From positions 67,112,501 through 67,176,500 of the forward strand of contig CM043698.1 of the NCBI GenBank assembly GCA_023935145.1: DNA of 64,000 bases. Direction: 5' to 3'. The position numbers and the translations under genes were made by a program. Of this stretch, positions 33,822 to 46,522 are shown one piece after another. The first letter of the stretch is position 1, and every line of letters begins with the position of its first letter. This DNA comes from Bretschneidera sinensis. Taxonomy: Eukaryota > Streptophyta > Magnoliopsida > Brassicales > Akaniaceae. Below the pieces are notes generated by a model. The model did no database searches. It had not been told where the DNA came from and saw nothing but the letters and a program-made list of their open reading frames with translations.

Positions 33822-36800
33822 TTCATAGATGTTATATTTGCTAGTGGTGCATTGAGTTCTTTTATTGGATTGTTCGTTGTGTAAAGAGACTATGGGAGAA
33901 GGCGTATAGAGTCTTGGGGTTTCTTAGGTGATAGCTAGCTCTGTGAATGATGAAATGTGGGCTTGGAGTGGGTTGAGGGCCTCTAAAGAGATCAATAAGG
34001 CTTATATGTCGATAGCTTTATCTTTTTTTTTGGATTTTGTGGAATGATAGGAATCGCAAAACGATTGATGGTGTAAAGAGGCTTATTAATGTATTTAGAG
34101 ATAGTTAGTTGAATATCCTTAATTTTTGGTTTAAAGAGAAGTTTTTTTGGTGAATGTGATAGAGGCTATTGATCTTGTGGTTAGAGAGTATTTAAAGAAG
34201 GTTCATTTGGGGTAATATGAGGGAGGAATATAAGTATCATCTAGTGTGGTAGGAAGTTGTTAAACAACTAATTGAAAATGGGGCTCTCTGTAAATCCCTC
34301 ATTCTTTTCAATACAACCCTTGTAGGTAAACGATTATGGAGATTTATGGTGGAGGAGGATCACTTTTTGAGAAAGTAATGGAAGCTAAGTTTGGTTTGGG
34401 GTTGAATGGTTAGATGCCTATAGAAGTGAGAGGTGCCTTTTGTATGGGTGTGTGAAAATGGATTCGGAAAGGGTGGGAGGGCTTCTCGCTTTGTGTGGAC
34501 TTTGTGGGTAACAGGAAAAGAACTTGACTTTGGTTTAATTCATGGCTTGAAATATTTCCCTTCAAGACCGATTTTCTTGCATCTTTGACCTTGTGCGAGG
34601 TAAAGAAACTGTCATTGACTCATGTCTCATTCCCTAATGGTGTAGCTTCTTGGGATGTGCCTTTCTTTCAGAATGTCCTTGATTGGGTGATGGAGATGGT
34701 TGATAGCTTTTTGGCATCCTTATCTATGATAAGGTTGGGCGTGAATATGAAGATAAGGTTAGTTGGAGTCTATGTATGGACAAAAGCCTTTGAGGTGTGT
34801 TCTTATCACAAAATGTCGTCTTGCTTTTAAGTAAGTATCTTTGCTTGTGAAGCATCTTGGGAGAAAATTCTTACCATTGACAATTTACAAAAAGGGGAAA
34901 AAAATGTTTGTGAGTCGATGTTATATTCCCTAGAGGTGCATTGAGTTCAGTTTTCATCTTTTATTGGATTGTTTGTTGTGTAAGGAGTTTATATGGGAGA
35001 AGGTCTATAGGGTCCTTGGGTTTCTTAGGTGATAGCTCGCTCCGTGAATGATGAAGTGTGGGCTTGGAATGGGTTGAGAGCCTCTAAGGAGATCAATTAG
35101 GCTTACTTGTTGTTAGCCTTATCTTTTTTTGGATTCTTTGGAATGAGAGGAACCGTAGAACGCTTGGTTGGTGTAAAGAGGCTTTTTAATGTAATTAGAG
35201 ATAATTAGTTTAATACCCTTAATTTTTGGTTTAAAGATAAGTTTTTTTTGGTGAATGAGAGAGGTAATTGATCTTTTGGTTCGAAAGCAATCAAAGAAGG
35301 TTCATTTGGGGTAATACGGGGGAGGAATATAAGTATCATCTAGTGTGGCAGGAAGTTGTAAAGCAACCAATTGAAAAATGGGCTCTCTGAATCAAATCCC
35401 TCATTCTTTTCAATACAACCATTCTAGGTAAATGGTTATGGAGATTTATGGTGGAGGAGGATCACTTTTGGAGAAAAGTAGTGGAAGCTAAGCTTGGTTT
35501 GGAGTTGAATGGTTAGATAACTAAGGAAGTGAGAGGTGCTTTTTGTATGGATGTGTGAAAATGGATTCGGAAAGGGTGGGAGGGCTTCTCGATGTGTGTG
35601 GACTTAGTGGGTAATAGGTAAAGAACTTGGCTTCGGTTTAATTCATCCTTGCATTTTTGACCTTGTGCGAGGTAAAGAAGCTCTCATCGACTCGGTGTGT
35701 CTCATTCTCTAATGGTGTGGCTTCTTCGGATGTGTCTTTCTTTCAAAATGTCCTTGATTGGGAGATGGGGATGGTTGATAGCTTTTTGACGTCCTTATAC
35801 CATTTTAAGGTTGGGTGTGAATAGGAAGATATGGCTAGTTGGAGTCAATGTACGGACAAAAGTCTTTGAGGTATGTTCTTATCACAAAATGTCGTCTTGC
35901 TCTTAAATATCTTTGCTTAGGAAGCATATTGGGAGAAAATTCATACCATTAACAATTTACAAAAAGGGGAAAAAATGCTTATTAATAGATGTTATAGTCG
36001 CTAGTGGTGCATTGAGTTCATATTTCATCTTTTATTGGATTATTCGTTGTGTAAGGAGTTTATGGGAGAAGGCGTACAGAGTCTTGGGGTTTCTTAGGTT
36101 ATAGCTGGCATTTTGAATGATGAAGTGTGGGCTTGGAATGGGTTGAGGACCTCTAAGGAGATCAATAATGCTTACACGTTGATGACCTTGTCTTTTTTTT
36201 TTTGGATTCTGTGGAATGAGAGGAACCGTAGAACACTTGATGGTGTAAAGAGACTTATTAATGTAATTAGAGATAGTTAGTTAAATACACTTAATTTTTG
36301 GTTTAAAGGGAAAATTTTTGGAAATGAGGTGGGGGTTATTGATCTTGTGGTAGAGAGCATTCAAAGAAGGTTCTTTTGGGGTAATACGGGGGAGGAATAT
36401 AAATATCATCTAGTGAGGTAGAAGTTGTTAAGCAACCAATTGGAAAATAGGCTCTTTGTCTCAAATCCCTCATTCTTTTCAATACAACCCTTCTAGGTAA
36501 ACGATTATGGAGATTTATAGTGGAGGAGGATCACTTTTGGGGAAAAGTAGTGGAAGCTAAATTGGTTTGGAGTTGAATAGTTAGATGTTTAAGGAAGTGA
36601 GAGGAGCTTTTTGTATGGACGTGTGAAAATGGATTCGGAAAGGGTGTGAGGGCTTCTCGCTTTGTGTGGACTTAGTTGGTAACAGGTAAAGAACTTGGCT
36701 TTGGTTTAATTCATGGCTTGAAATATTTCCCTTCAAGGACCTATTTCGTTGCATCTTTGACCTTGTGCGAGTTAAAGAAGGTCTCATCGACTCGGTGTGT

Positions 36801-37640
36801 CTCATTCCCTAATGGTGTGACTTCTTCGGATGTGACTTTCTTTCAGAATGTCCTTGATTGGGAGATGGAGATGGTTGATAGCTTTTTGGTGTTCTTATAC
36901 CATGTTAAGGTTGGGTGTGAATAGGAAGATAAGTTTAGTTGGAGTCTAGGTACGGATAATAGTCTTTGAGGTGTTCTTATCCCAAAACGTCGTCTTGCTC
37001 TTAAGTAAGTATCTTTGCTTGGAAGCCGCTTGAGAGAAAATTTTTACCATTGACAATTTACAAAAGGGGGAAAAAATGTTTGTGAGTCGATGTTATATTC
37101 CCTAGAGGTGCATTGAGTTCAGTTTTCGTATTTTATTGGATTGTTTGTTGTGTAAGGAGTTTATATGGGAGAAGGTCTATTGGGTCCTGGGGTTTCTTAG
37201 GTGATAGCTCGCTCTGTGAATGATGAAGTGTGGGCTTGGAGTGGGTTGAGAGCCTCCAAGGAGATCAATTAGGTGTGGTGTTGATAACCTTATCTTTTTT
37301 TGGATTCTTTGGAATGAGAGGAACCGTAGAACGCTTGGTGGTGTAAAGAGGCTTTTTAATGTAATTAGAATAATTAGTTTAATACTCTTAATTTTTGGTT
37401 TAAAGATAAGTTTTTTTTTTTTTTTTGTGAATGAGAGAGGTAATTGATCTTTTGGTTAGAAAGCAATCAAAGAAGGTTCATTTGGGGTAATACGGGGAGG
37501 AATATAAGTATTATCTAGTGTGGTAGGAAGTTGTAAAGCAACCAATTGAAAAAGGGGCTCTCTGAATCAAATCCCTTATTCTTTTCAATACAACCATTCT
37601 AGGTAAACGGTTATGGAGATTTATGGTGGAGGAAGATCAC

Positions 37641-39028
37641 TGATGAGTGCCAAATATTGCATATTTTGGCCCTTTAATTTACATTTGTTAGCTTAGGAAT
37701 TTGTTACTTTGAGTTGTTTTCGTTGTTTTACAAGTTTACAAGCTTGGAAAGAAGTTTCACTAAATTGCCAGAATTGCTCGTGCAGATCAGCCATTTTTGA
37801 GAATTAAACTGTATTGATTTAGGAAGAACCAAAAGATGAGTCATATATGCTTGGAAAGATCCGAATGTCTATTTTCTGGGGAATTTTACGAATCAATAAA
37901 ATGATTTTTCTAGAGAAAGTTATGGCAGTTTTAGTAGACAAAAGTCAGGCTGTGTATGATTTCAGCGTGACAGGTCAACCATTTTTGAGGATTTAACTGT
38001 ATTGATTCAGGAAGAACCACGAGATGAGCCATATATGCTTGGAAAGATCCCGATGTCTATTTTTTGGAGAATTTTACGGATCAATAAAATGATTTTTCTA
38101 GAGAAAGTTATGGCAGTTTTAGTAGACAAAGGTCAAGGAGCAAAAACTGGAATCTGTAGTATCCCACATCGGATTGGAAGCATATTGCACTCGTGATCTT
38201 CCCCTATATAAACACCATATGACTTCATCATTCAGTGTGCAATTCCTGGGCCACTTTGGTGTTAACCGGTGCACGTCTGCTAGCATTCTGGTGGATCCCG
38301 AAGGCTTTGCTACCACGAGGGGAAGCGTTGCCCATCAGCGAGTGGAATTTCTCTCATATAAAGTTATTTATTTATTTTTATTTAGTTGTTTTAGTTTAAT
38401 GTTTAGCACTTTTATTATGAATTGTAGTGTCATAATTATGAGTGGCTAGAATCTTCAGCTAAGGTTGAAGATGAAGCTCTGCCGTTGTTTGGCATAGTAG
38501 TTCAGATTTGCTTGTACAAATCTGACATTTTTTAGTATAAATGTTCTGTCATTTATTTGAGTTAATCTTGTGATTGATTGAGTTTAAATTGTTCTGTTGG
38601 ATATTCCTTGTGTTTCATCTAATGGATACATCGAATTGTTTTCGATTAAATTGGATTTCCTTTGTGATTTGTTAAGAGCGGATACATTGGATGTTTTTGG
38701 TTTAATTGGGATATTCTTTGTTTTTTGTCTTATAGTTGGATTCATGGAATTTTTTGATAGACTATCTTTAGAACATTGAGATATATGCTTAACTTTGGCG
38801 GAGTGGATTCAGAAACCTTAGTGTTTTTATTATTAATTTTTAAAATCAATTTAGTTTAGCTTTTATTTTGCAACATATAATACAAAACTCGGAACTAGGT
38901 TAAGATAAGATTAGTTTAGATAAATTTATATTTTCACAACGCAATTCCCTGTGGATTCGACCTCGCACTTGCACAACACTATATTGCAAACGACTCATGC
39001 GCTTGCGAGTAATTTAAAACTCACAACA
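37641..39028 (+). mobile_element. Solo LTR, family X (Ty3/Gypsy, Athila/Tat-like)
   Basis: 1,388 bp, begins TGATGAGTGCCAAATATTGC and ends ACTCACAACA; flanked by ATCAC at 37636-37640 and 39029-39033. The end CAATTCCCTGTGGATTCGAC plus CTTGCGAGTAA is typical of Athila/Tat LTRs. An internal near-duplication (GGAAGAACCA...GATTTTTCTAGAGAAAGTTA) occurs about 180 bases apart. No internal region remains, implying LTR-LTR recombination. Confidence 0.85.
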
Positions 39029-40140
39029 ATCACTTTTGGAGAAAAGTAGTTGAAGCTAAGTTTGGTTTGGAGTTGAATGGTTAGATGTCATAGGAAGTGA
39101 GAGGTGCTTGTATGGGTGTGTGAAAATGGATTCGGAAAAGGTGGGAGAGCTTCTCGTATTATGTGGACTTCGTGGGTAATAGGAAAAGAACTCAGCTTTG
39201 GTTTAATTCGTGGGTAACGGGAAAATAACTCGGCTTTGGTTTAATTCGTGGCTTGAAATATTTCCCTTCAAGTACGATTTCCTTGCATCTTTGACCTTGT
39301 GCGAGGTAAAGAAGCTCTCATTGACTCAGTGTGTCTCATTCTCTAATGGTGTGGCTTCTTGGGATGTGCCTTTCTTTTGGAATGTCCTTGATTGGGAGAT
39401 GGAGATGGTTAATAGCTTTTTGGCGTCCTTATACAATGATAAGTTTGGGTGTGAATAGGAAGATAAGGTTAGTTGGAATCTAAGTACAAACAATTAGCTT
39501 TGAGGTGTGTTCTTATCACAAAATGACATCTTGCTCTTAAGGAAGTATCTTTGCTTGGGAAGCCTTTTGGGAGAAAATTCTTACCATTGATAATTTACAA
39601 AAAGGGAAAAAATTACTTATTAATAGATGTTATATTATCTAGTGGTGCATTGAGTTCATATTTCATCTTTTTTTGGATTGTTCGTTGTGTAAGGAGTTTA
39701 TGGGAGAAGATGTATAGAGTCCTGGGGTATGTAGTGTGGGCTTGGAGTGGGTTGTGGGCCTCTATGGAGATAAGTAAGGCTTACATGTTAATAGTCTTAT
39801 CTTTTTTTTGGATTCTGTGGAATGAAAGGAACCGCAGAACGCTTGATGGTGTAAATAGACTTATTAATGTAATTAGAGATAGTTAGTTTAATACCCTTAA
39901 TTTTTGGTTTACAGGGAATCATTTTGAATTGGGGTGTAGGTTATTGAACTGATAGTAGAGAACATTCAAAGAAGGTTCATTTGGGGTAATACGGGGGAGG
40001 ATTAGAAGTATAATCTAGTGAGGTTGGAAGTTGTTAAGCAACCAATTGGAAAAAAGGGCTCTTTGACTCAAATCCATAATTCTTTTCAGTTCAACCCTTC
40101 TAGGTAAACGATTATGGAGCTCTATGGTGGAGGAGGATCA

Positions 40141-41498
40141 TGATAGACGCTTAAATATACATATTTAAGCCCCCTTATTTACACTTGTTAGATCCTTTAT
40201 TACGTTAATTTGGTATTTTTTACTCCATTTATGTGTTTTACATGTTTTTATAGGGTCTTGGAGAAAAAAAAGCAGTTTTGGCACTTTAAGGAAGAAATCT
40301 AGAAGCCCTGAAGCACTTTCTGGACAAAGTGCGATCGAGCGCACATGCAATGCGATCGAGCGCACATACGATCGTGAGCACACTTGTAGGATCGAGCGCA
40401 CACTGCGATCGAGCGCAAGGACACATGCGATCGAGCGCAAATGTACAGGCATGAATAGTAAACTGCAGAACCCTATTTTGGAAATAACCTTATTTTGGAA
40501 ATAATTCTATTTTGGAAATAAAGGAGTTTTGTGTTTTAGGAAAGTTTAGAAACTCATGAGTCTATTAGGACTTCTCAAGGACCTATAAATACACTTGTAA
40601 ACTCACACACAAAAAGACACCCTTAGATAGAAAACACTTTTCTCTTTTGCTTTAGCTCGGAGAAGGAGACCGTGGAGCAGAATTGACGCCTCTTCTCTCG
40701 GGTTTCTTCTTTCCTTTTTATTTTATTATATGTAATTAAATTCTTAGTAGGGCTTGGTTGAAGCCCTAATTATGTTTACTCAATAAATTTAGTATTGGTG
40801 CCTTTGCGATATTTATGTTGTGTTGCTTAAACTTGATTAATACCTGCTTTTATTTAAATTCCTCATATGTATATGTCTGATCAATATGTGCATGTGGTAT
40901 GGACTTGTTAGTTAGATCAATTTGGATGACCGAGTCCTGGGTCTAACATTAGTAACAAGGGATATCTTATCCGGATACCCGGGTTAATCAACATGGGAAA
41001 CTGGGAGTAGATACCATGCCCTAGGTCTCATGTGGTTGTCGATTTCCATAGTACTTATGTTTTCTTAAGGAACAACTCAAGCAGATACCATGCTGAATCC
41101 CTTAAGGAAGAAAAAAGTTAGAGTAGATACTATGCCTAACTCGTTGCTTAGGGAAATCAATAGCTTAAGGAGTAGATACCATGCCCTTAGGTTGGCAACC
41201 AGTAGGTATACATGGCATGAGTAAAGTATTAGCATACTGTTATATTGTGGTAGCATAATTAGTGGTGGATATCAAGTCCCTACGCCTTTATCTTTAGTAT
41301 TTTATCTTTATCAAAATCAACTCTTTTATTATTTTTATCTTTTTATTACTGCGAAACTAATTCTAAAGTTAAATTTACCAATCCCTGTGGAGATGATCTT
41401 GCATTCGCACACTATGCTACATTGTTGACCTTGTGCACTTGCAAGTAAAACAAAGTACGATTATTCACCTATTTATTTATGTATATTTTCGCACAACA
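40141..41498 (+). repeat. 5' LTR of element Y
   Basis: 1,358 bp, TGATAGACGC...GCACAACA. Holds five GATCGAGCGC-type motifs at 40321-40440. It differs from the 3' LTR by lacking one 57-bp unit of that motif array and by about 6 extra bases near 41285, plus scattered substitutions. Confidence 0.85.
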
Positions 41499-41503
41499 AG
41501 TTT

Positions 41504-41520
41504 TTGGCGCCGTTGCCGGG
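41504..41520 (+). other. Primer binding site of element Y
   Basis: TGGCGCCGTTGCCGGGG six bases after the 5' LTR; this form is shared by Athila/Tat lineages and is considered complementary to tRNA-Asp. Confidence 0.75.
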
Positions 41521-41849
41521 GATTGTGCTAAATTTCTTTTTGGAATTATTTTCGTTAGTTTTTTTTATTATTATTTTAATTTATTCTATTCTGTTCTGTT
41601 TTATTTTTATTTTTATCAAAAATCAGATTTATTCCTTCTTTTTCTGTTTTTGTTTAGGTGTGCAGAGGAGGAGTTTCTGTCCTCATTGCGATCGAGCGCA
41701 CTACTTGGTGCGATCGATCGCAAGCCCAGAGCGATCGAGCGTAGAGGAGCTGCGTTCGAGCGCAAAAGGTCCAGAGAGTACCCGAGCAACAGTACTAAAA
41801 CTGCTGCACTGAAGCTTTTCAACTAATTCATTCAAAGGGAGAAGCACCA

Positions 41850-42692
41850 ATGACAGAAGCTCAATATACTTGTCTAGATGCTATGGAGAGGAAGCTAGAT
41901 ATGCTCATATATGCCATGACTAGTCAAAACATATCACCTAGTCCGCGAGGCAAACCACTGCAGGTATGTGCTATATGTTCTTGTTTTGATCACACTACTA
42001 ACACTTGCCCTTTGTATTCATATGCAGATCAAGAACAAGCAAATTATGAGGGATCGCACAATGCATATACAAATACCTACAATCCTGGATGGAAGCACCA
42101 CCCCAACCTCTCATGGAGTAATAATCACAATGCTTTAAATGTTCAAGGACAACACCAATACTTCCAACCAGGAGCCCAACCAGTGCCGGAATCAGAAAAT
42201 AGTAACCTAGAGAGTCTTATGAGGCAACTGATGACTTCACAAGAACAGTTCATGATTGAGCAACGACAAATCAATACCAAACATGAGCAAGCTATTCATA
42301 TATTGGAAGTACAAACGGGGGAATTGGCTAAGGAGCTAAGTGAACAAAAGCAAGGTGTTGTTAAACAAGTCTTTCATGACCATCATATTGATCCCTTGGA
42401 GACTACCTTCACCCATTATTTCAAAGGATCAGATATTGAGCCAAAATCAAAAGATGTTACTAAAGACCTCATTGAAACTATGCACCTTCTAGAGGCCTTT
42501 CCAAAGCATCCAAGTAAGTACACCGATCCATTTGACCATCATGTGCCTACTAATATTATTTTCCCTTCTATTGTACAGGCACCTAACTTGGAATTCAAGC
42601 AGTTGTCAGAGCACTTACCATATGCTTATATGGGAGAGAATAAGACATTTCCTATGCTAGTTGCTGCCACTCGTAGTTTTGGGGAAAAATAA
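41850..42692 (+). CDS. Partial Gag of element Y with zinc knuckle
   Basis: 280-codon open frame. Residues 51-64 carry CAICSCFDHTTNTC, a C-x2-C-x4-H-x4-C nucleic-acid-binding knuckle, followed by PLYSYADQEQANY, usual for Athila gag C-termini. A Gln-rich helix region follows (about residues 125-170). The capsid half normally preceding the knuckle is missing. The frame ends in FGEK and TAA. In the leader (about 41686-41766) a further cluster of GCGATCGAGCG motifs occurs. Confidence 0.7.
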   Translation: MTEAQYTCLDAMERKLDMLIYAMTSQNISPSPRGKPLQVCAICSCFDHTTNTCPLYSYADQEQANYEGSHNAYTNTYNPGWKHHPNLSWSNNHNALNVQGQHQYFQPGAQPVPESENSNLESLMRQLMTSQEQFMIEQRQINTKHEQAIHILEVQTGELAKELSEQKQGVVKQVFHDHHIDPLETTFTHYFKGSDIEPKSKDVTKDLIETMHLLEAFPKHPSKYTDPFDHHVPTNIIFPSIVQAPNLEFKQLSEHLPYAYMGENKTFPMLVAATRSFGEK

Positions 42693-44080
42693 GGCTTGGT
42701 CCGGCTGAAGATGTTAAACTTAGCGCTTATGGGAGGCACCCGACAGCTTATCCTTTTATTTTTATTATTTTACGTATTTATTGTTATTTATTTATTTTAA
42801 TTACTTCTTGTTTTCCCGTATTACGTTAGTTTTTCTTTTTTAGGGACAATGTGTGCATCCGTTCAAGTTTGGGGGTACGCTATGAGCCATGCCGACCTAG
42901 CTAGTTCTCCATCTCCCAGGTCAGCTCTTTCCTTGTTATTCACACATTGGAGACAATGTGTAATTTAAGTTTGGGGGTATGGGAGACACATTCACACACT
43001 ACACTATGTCCTACATTTTTAGTTCTGTTGTTATTTTCATAGATAAATGCATGTTCATTCTGTCCAATAAACTTTTTTTTGTGATCTAAACAAAATGTTA
43101 TGATTCGACTTCATCAGTGAGCTTAACACTTTGAACATATAGGCCAATAAACAAGTTTTGAACCTAGATCACTGCCCTTTTGGCATTTAAGAATTCACAA
43201 GTTTAACTTGAACTATCACAAGCACATTAACACATAGCTGTGTGGGGTATGCCATGATATTTGGATTGGTATGTTTCTTTTGCTTGACTGTGAACTAGAT
43301 GACCTATTAGATTGACATTTTGGCATATAAAAATAGAAAAGATTGATTCGTGCTCAAAAAGAAAAACAATGCTCCTAATGATCAATAAAAACAAATCTTC
43401 CGCTGAGTAACTGGCCCTCTTGCCTCAGTAAGCATTGAGTGTCACGTCAAAAGGTGGAAAATCTTAAGTGATCATTAAAAAGGAATTTTTTACTGAGTAA
43501 CTGGCCCTCTTGCCTCAGTAAGCATTGAGTGTCACGTCAAAAGGTGGAAAATTCTAAATGGTAGCATAAAAATCAGTTAGTTTCGTAGCCTTGTTGACTC
43601 GAGCCAGTAAGTCCTTAGGGGTGTCTTTACACCTAATGCCCTAAAACCATCTGGTTTGGGAGTCATTGGCTAAACACTCGTTACACAAGTCAACAAGAAA
43701 GCTTAAGGGAACTAACCTGGCAAAAATCTCTCAAATAAAAGACTATGCCATATTTGTTGACTATAATAGGAAGTTTGGTGAATCTTGAGTCATCGAAACA
43801 CTACCTATTTGAATATCTTGGAAACTCAATCTTTTATGTGCTAATCACCACACACCGAAGTCAAACTTGTGATATCTTAGAATACCTAGTGAATATGATT
43901 TACGTTCAACACTCTTATTCATTGCAGATATATGTTTACACTTGTTAAGCTTGCTCATGAATGCGCATCATTGTTTTGTGTAAAATCTAGATTTTTTTAT
44001 TGACACTATGAACATTGGATTTATCTATATTTCTGTTTTAGTTTTTAATTTAGTATTGCTAAGGGACTAGCAATATGTAA
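42693..44080 (+). other. Non-coding interior of element Y with 60-bp perfect duplication
   Basis: No pol domains. Phrases such as AAGTTTGGGGGTA recur at about 42867 and 42967, resembling polypurine tracts. Identical 60-base copies at 43403-43462 and 43493-43552 contain CTGAG...CTCAG inverted pairs (TTACTGAG / CTCAGTAA in the second) enclosing TAACTGGCCCTCTTGC, a potential RNA hairpin. Confidence 0.6.
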
Positions 44081-44091
44081 GTTTGGGGGTG
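44081..44091 (+). other. Polypurine tract of element Y
   Basis: GTTTGGGGGTG immediately before the 3' LTR; primes plus-strand DNA synthesis. Confidence 0.7.
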
Positions 44092-45500
44092 TGATAGACG
44101 TTTAAATATACATATTTAAGCCCCCTTATTTACACTTGTTAGATCCTTTATTACGTTAATTTGGTATTTTTTACTCCATTTGTGTGTTTTACATGTTTTT
44201 ATAGGGTCTTGGAGAAAAAGAAGCAGTTTTGGCACTTTAAGGAAGAAATCTAGAAGCCCTGAAGCACTTTCTGGACAAAGTGCGATCGAGCGCACATGCA
44301 ATGCGATCGAGCACACATACGATCGTGCGCACACTTGTAGGATCGAGCGCACATGCAATGCGATCGAGCGCACATACGATCGTGCGCACACTTGTAGGAT
44401 CGAGCGCACACTGCGATCGAGCGCAAGGACACATGCGATCGAGCGCAAATGTACAGGCATGAATAGTAAACTGCAGAACCCTATTTTGGAAATAACCTTA
44501 TTTTGGAAATAACTCTATTTTGGAAATAAAGGAGTTTTGTGTTTTAGGAAAGTTTAGAAACTCATGAGTCTATTAGGACTTCTCAAGGACCTATAAATAC
44601 ACTTGTAAACTCACACACAAAAAGACACCCTTAGATAGAAAACATTTTTCTCTTTTGCTTTAGCTTGGAGAAGGAGACCGTGGAGCAGAATTGACGCCTC
44701 TTCTCTCGGGTTTCTTCTTTCATTTTTATTTTATTATGTGTAATTAAATTCTTAGTAGGGCTTGGTTGAAGCCCTAATTATGTTTACTCAATAAATTTAG
44801 TATTGGCGCCTTTGCGATATTTATGTTGTGTTGCTTAAACTTGATTAATACCTGCTTTTATTTAAATTCCTCATATGTATATGTCTGATCAATATGTGCA
44901 TGTGGTATGGACTTGTTAGTTAGATCAATTTGGATGACCGAGTCCTGGGTCTAACATTAGTAACAAGGGATATCTTATCCGGATACCCGGGTTAATCAAC
45001 ATGGGAAACTGGGAGTAGATACCATGCTCTAGGTCTCATGTGGTTGTCGATTTCCATAGTACTTATGTTTTCTTAAGGAACAACTCAAGCAGATACCATG
45101 CTGAATCCCTTAAGGAAGAAAAGAGTTAGAGTAGATACCATGCCTAACTCGTTCCTTAGGGAAATCAATAGCTTAAGGAGTAGATACCATGCCCTTAGGT
45201 TGGCAACCAGTAGGTATACATGGCATGAGTAAAGTATTGGCATACTGTTATATTGTGGTAGCATAATTAGTGGTGGATATCAAGTCCCTACGTCTTTAGT
45301 ATTTTATCTTTATCAAAATCAACTCTTTTATTATTTTTATCTTTTTATTACTGCGAAACTAATTCTAAAGTTAAATTTACCAATCCCTGTGGAGATGATC
45401 TTGCATTCGCACACTATGCTACATTGTTGACCTTGTGCACTTGCAAGTAAAACAAAGTACGATTATTCACCTATTTATTTAGGTATATTTTCATACAACA
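44092..45500 (+). repeat. 3' LTR of element Y
   Basis: 1,409 bp, TGATAGACGT...CATACAACA. It carries a tandem duplication of a 57-bp GATCGAGCGC-rich unit (44341-44454 region) absent from the 5' LTR; 57 minus a 6-bp deletion accounts exactly for the 51-bp length difference. Confidence 0.85.
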
Positions 45501-46522
45501 GATCACTTTTGGAGAAAAGTAGTGGAAGCTAATTTTGGTTTGGAGTTGAATGGTTTGATGTCTAAGGAAGTGAGAGGTGCTTTTTGTATGGGTGTGTGAG
45601 AATGGATTCGGAAAAGGTTGGAGAGCTTCTCGCTTTGTGTGGACTTGGTGGGTAACGGGAAAAGAACTCGGCTTTGGTTTAATTCGGGGCTTAAAATATT
45701 TCCCTTCAGGGTCGATTTCCTTGCATCTTTGACCTTGTGCGAGGTAAAGAATCTCTCATTGACTCGATGTGTCTCATTCCCTAATGGTGTGGCTTCTTGG
45801 GATGTGCCTTTCTTTCGAAATGTTCTTGATTCGGAGAGTTGGTTATAGCTTTTTGGTGTCCTTATACAATGATAAGGTTGGGTGTGAATAGGAAGATAAG
45901 GCTAGTAGGAGTCTAAGTACAGACAATAGTCTTTAAGGTGTGTTCTTATCCCAAAATGTCGTCGTGCTCTTAAGTTAGTATCTTTGCTTGGGAAGCCACT
46001 TGGGAGAAAATTCTTACCCTTGACAATTTACAAAAAGGGGAAAAAATGTTTGTGATTCGATGTTATATTCCCTAGAGGTGCATTGAGTTCATATTTCATC
46101 TTTTATTGGATTGTTCTTTGTGTAATGAGTTTATGAGAGAAGTTGTATACAGTCCTAGGATTTTTTAGGTGATAGCTGGCTCTAAGAATGATGAAGTGTG
46201 GGCTTGGTGAGGGTTGAGGGCCTCTAAGGAGATCAATAAGGCTTACATGTTGATAGTGTTATCTTTTTTTAGATTCTGTGGAATGAGAGGAACAATAGAA
46301 TGCTTGATGGTGTAAAGAGGCTTATTAATGTAATTAGAGATAGATATTTAATACCCTTCATTTTTGGTTTAAAGGGAATTTTTTTGCAAATACGGTGTAG
46401 GTTATTGATCTTGTGGTAGAGAGAATTCATAGAAGGTTCATTTGGGGTAATATGGGGGAGGAATAGAAGTATCATTTTTGGTTTAATAGATGTTATATTC
46501 GCTAGTGGTGCATTGAGCTTAT

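Larger units (their letters stand above)
40141..45500 (+). mobile_element. Non-autonomous Ty3/Gypsy LTR retrotransposon, family Y (Athila-like, pol-less)
   Basis: Complete element of 5,360 bp with target duplication GATCA at 40136-40140 and 45501-45505. 5' LTR 40141-41498, 3' LTR 44092-45500. The primer site TGGCGCCGTTGCCGGGG at about 41504-41520 is typical of Athila/Tat. The 2.6-kb interior holds only a gag 3' part and a non-coding tail; protease, RT, RNase H and integrase are missing, so it needed help in trans. The polypurine tract GTTTGGGGGTG abuts the 3' LTR. Confidence 0.88.

Noticed and set aside
34585..34830. Separate small genes within the LINE array (also 36676, 39210, 39551, 45618)
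   Set aside because: They are frames of the same LINE zf-RVT region recurring in each unit and interrupted by stops.
37641..39028. Pairing of the two family X solo LTRs as the ends of one 10-kb element
   Set aside because: Each has its own 5-bp flanking duplication, and LINE units plus a complete element Y with independent flanks lie between them.
41479..41826. 115-codon frame over the primer site of element Y as an N-terminal gag
   Set aside because: It spans the LTR end and primer site and includes the GATCGAGCGC cluster; no capsid motif.
43381..43560. CRISPR-like repeat-spacer arrangement
   Set aside because: Only two direct copies, in a plant retrotransposon interior; no array.
44180..44512. 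Open frames on both strands encoding repetitive Arg-Ser-Ser-Ala-His peptides
   Set aside because: They are translations of the GATCGAGCGC motif array in the LTR; the same repeat is open in several frames at once, which does not indicate a protein.
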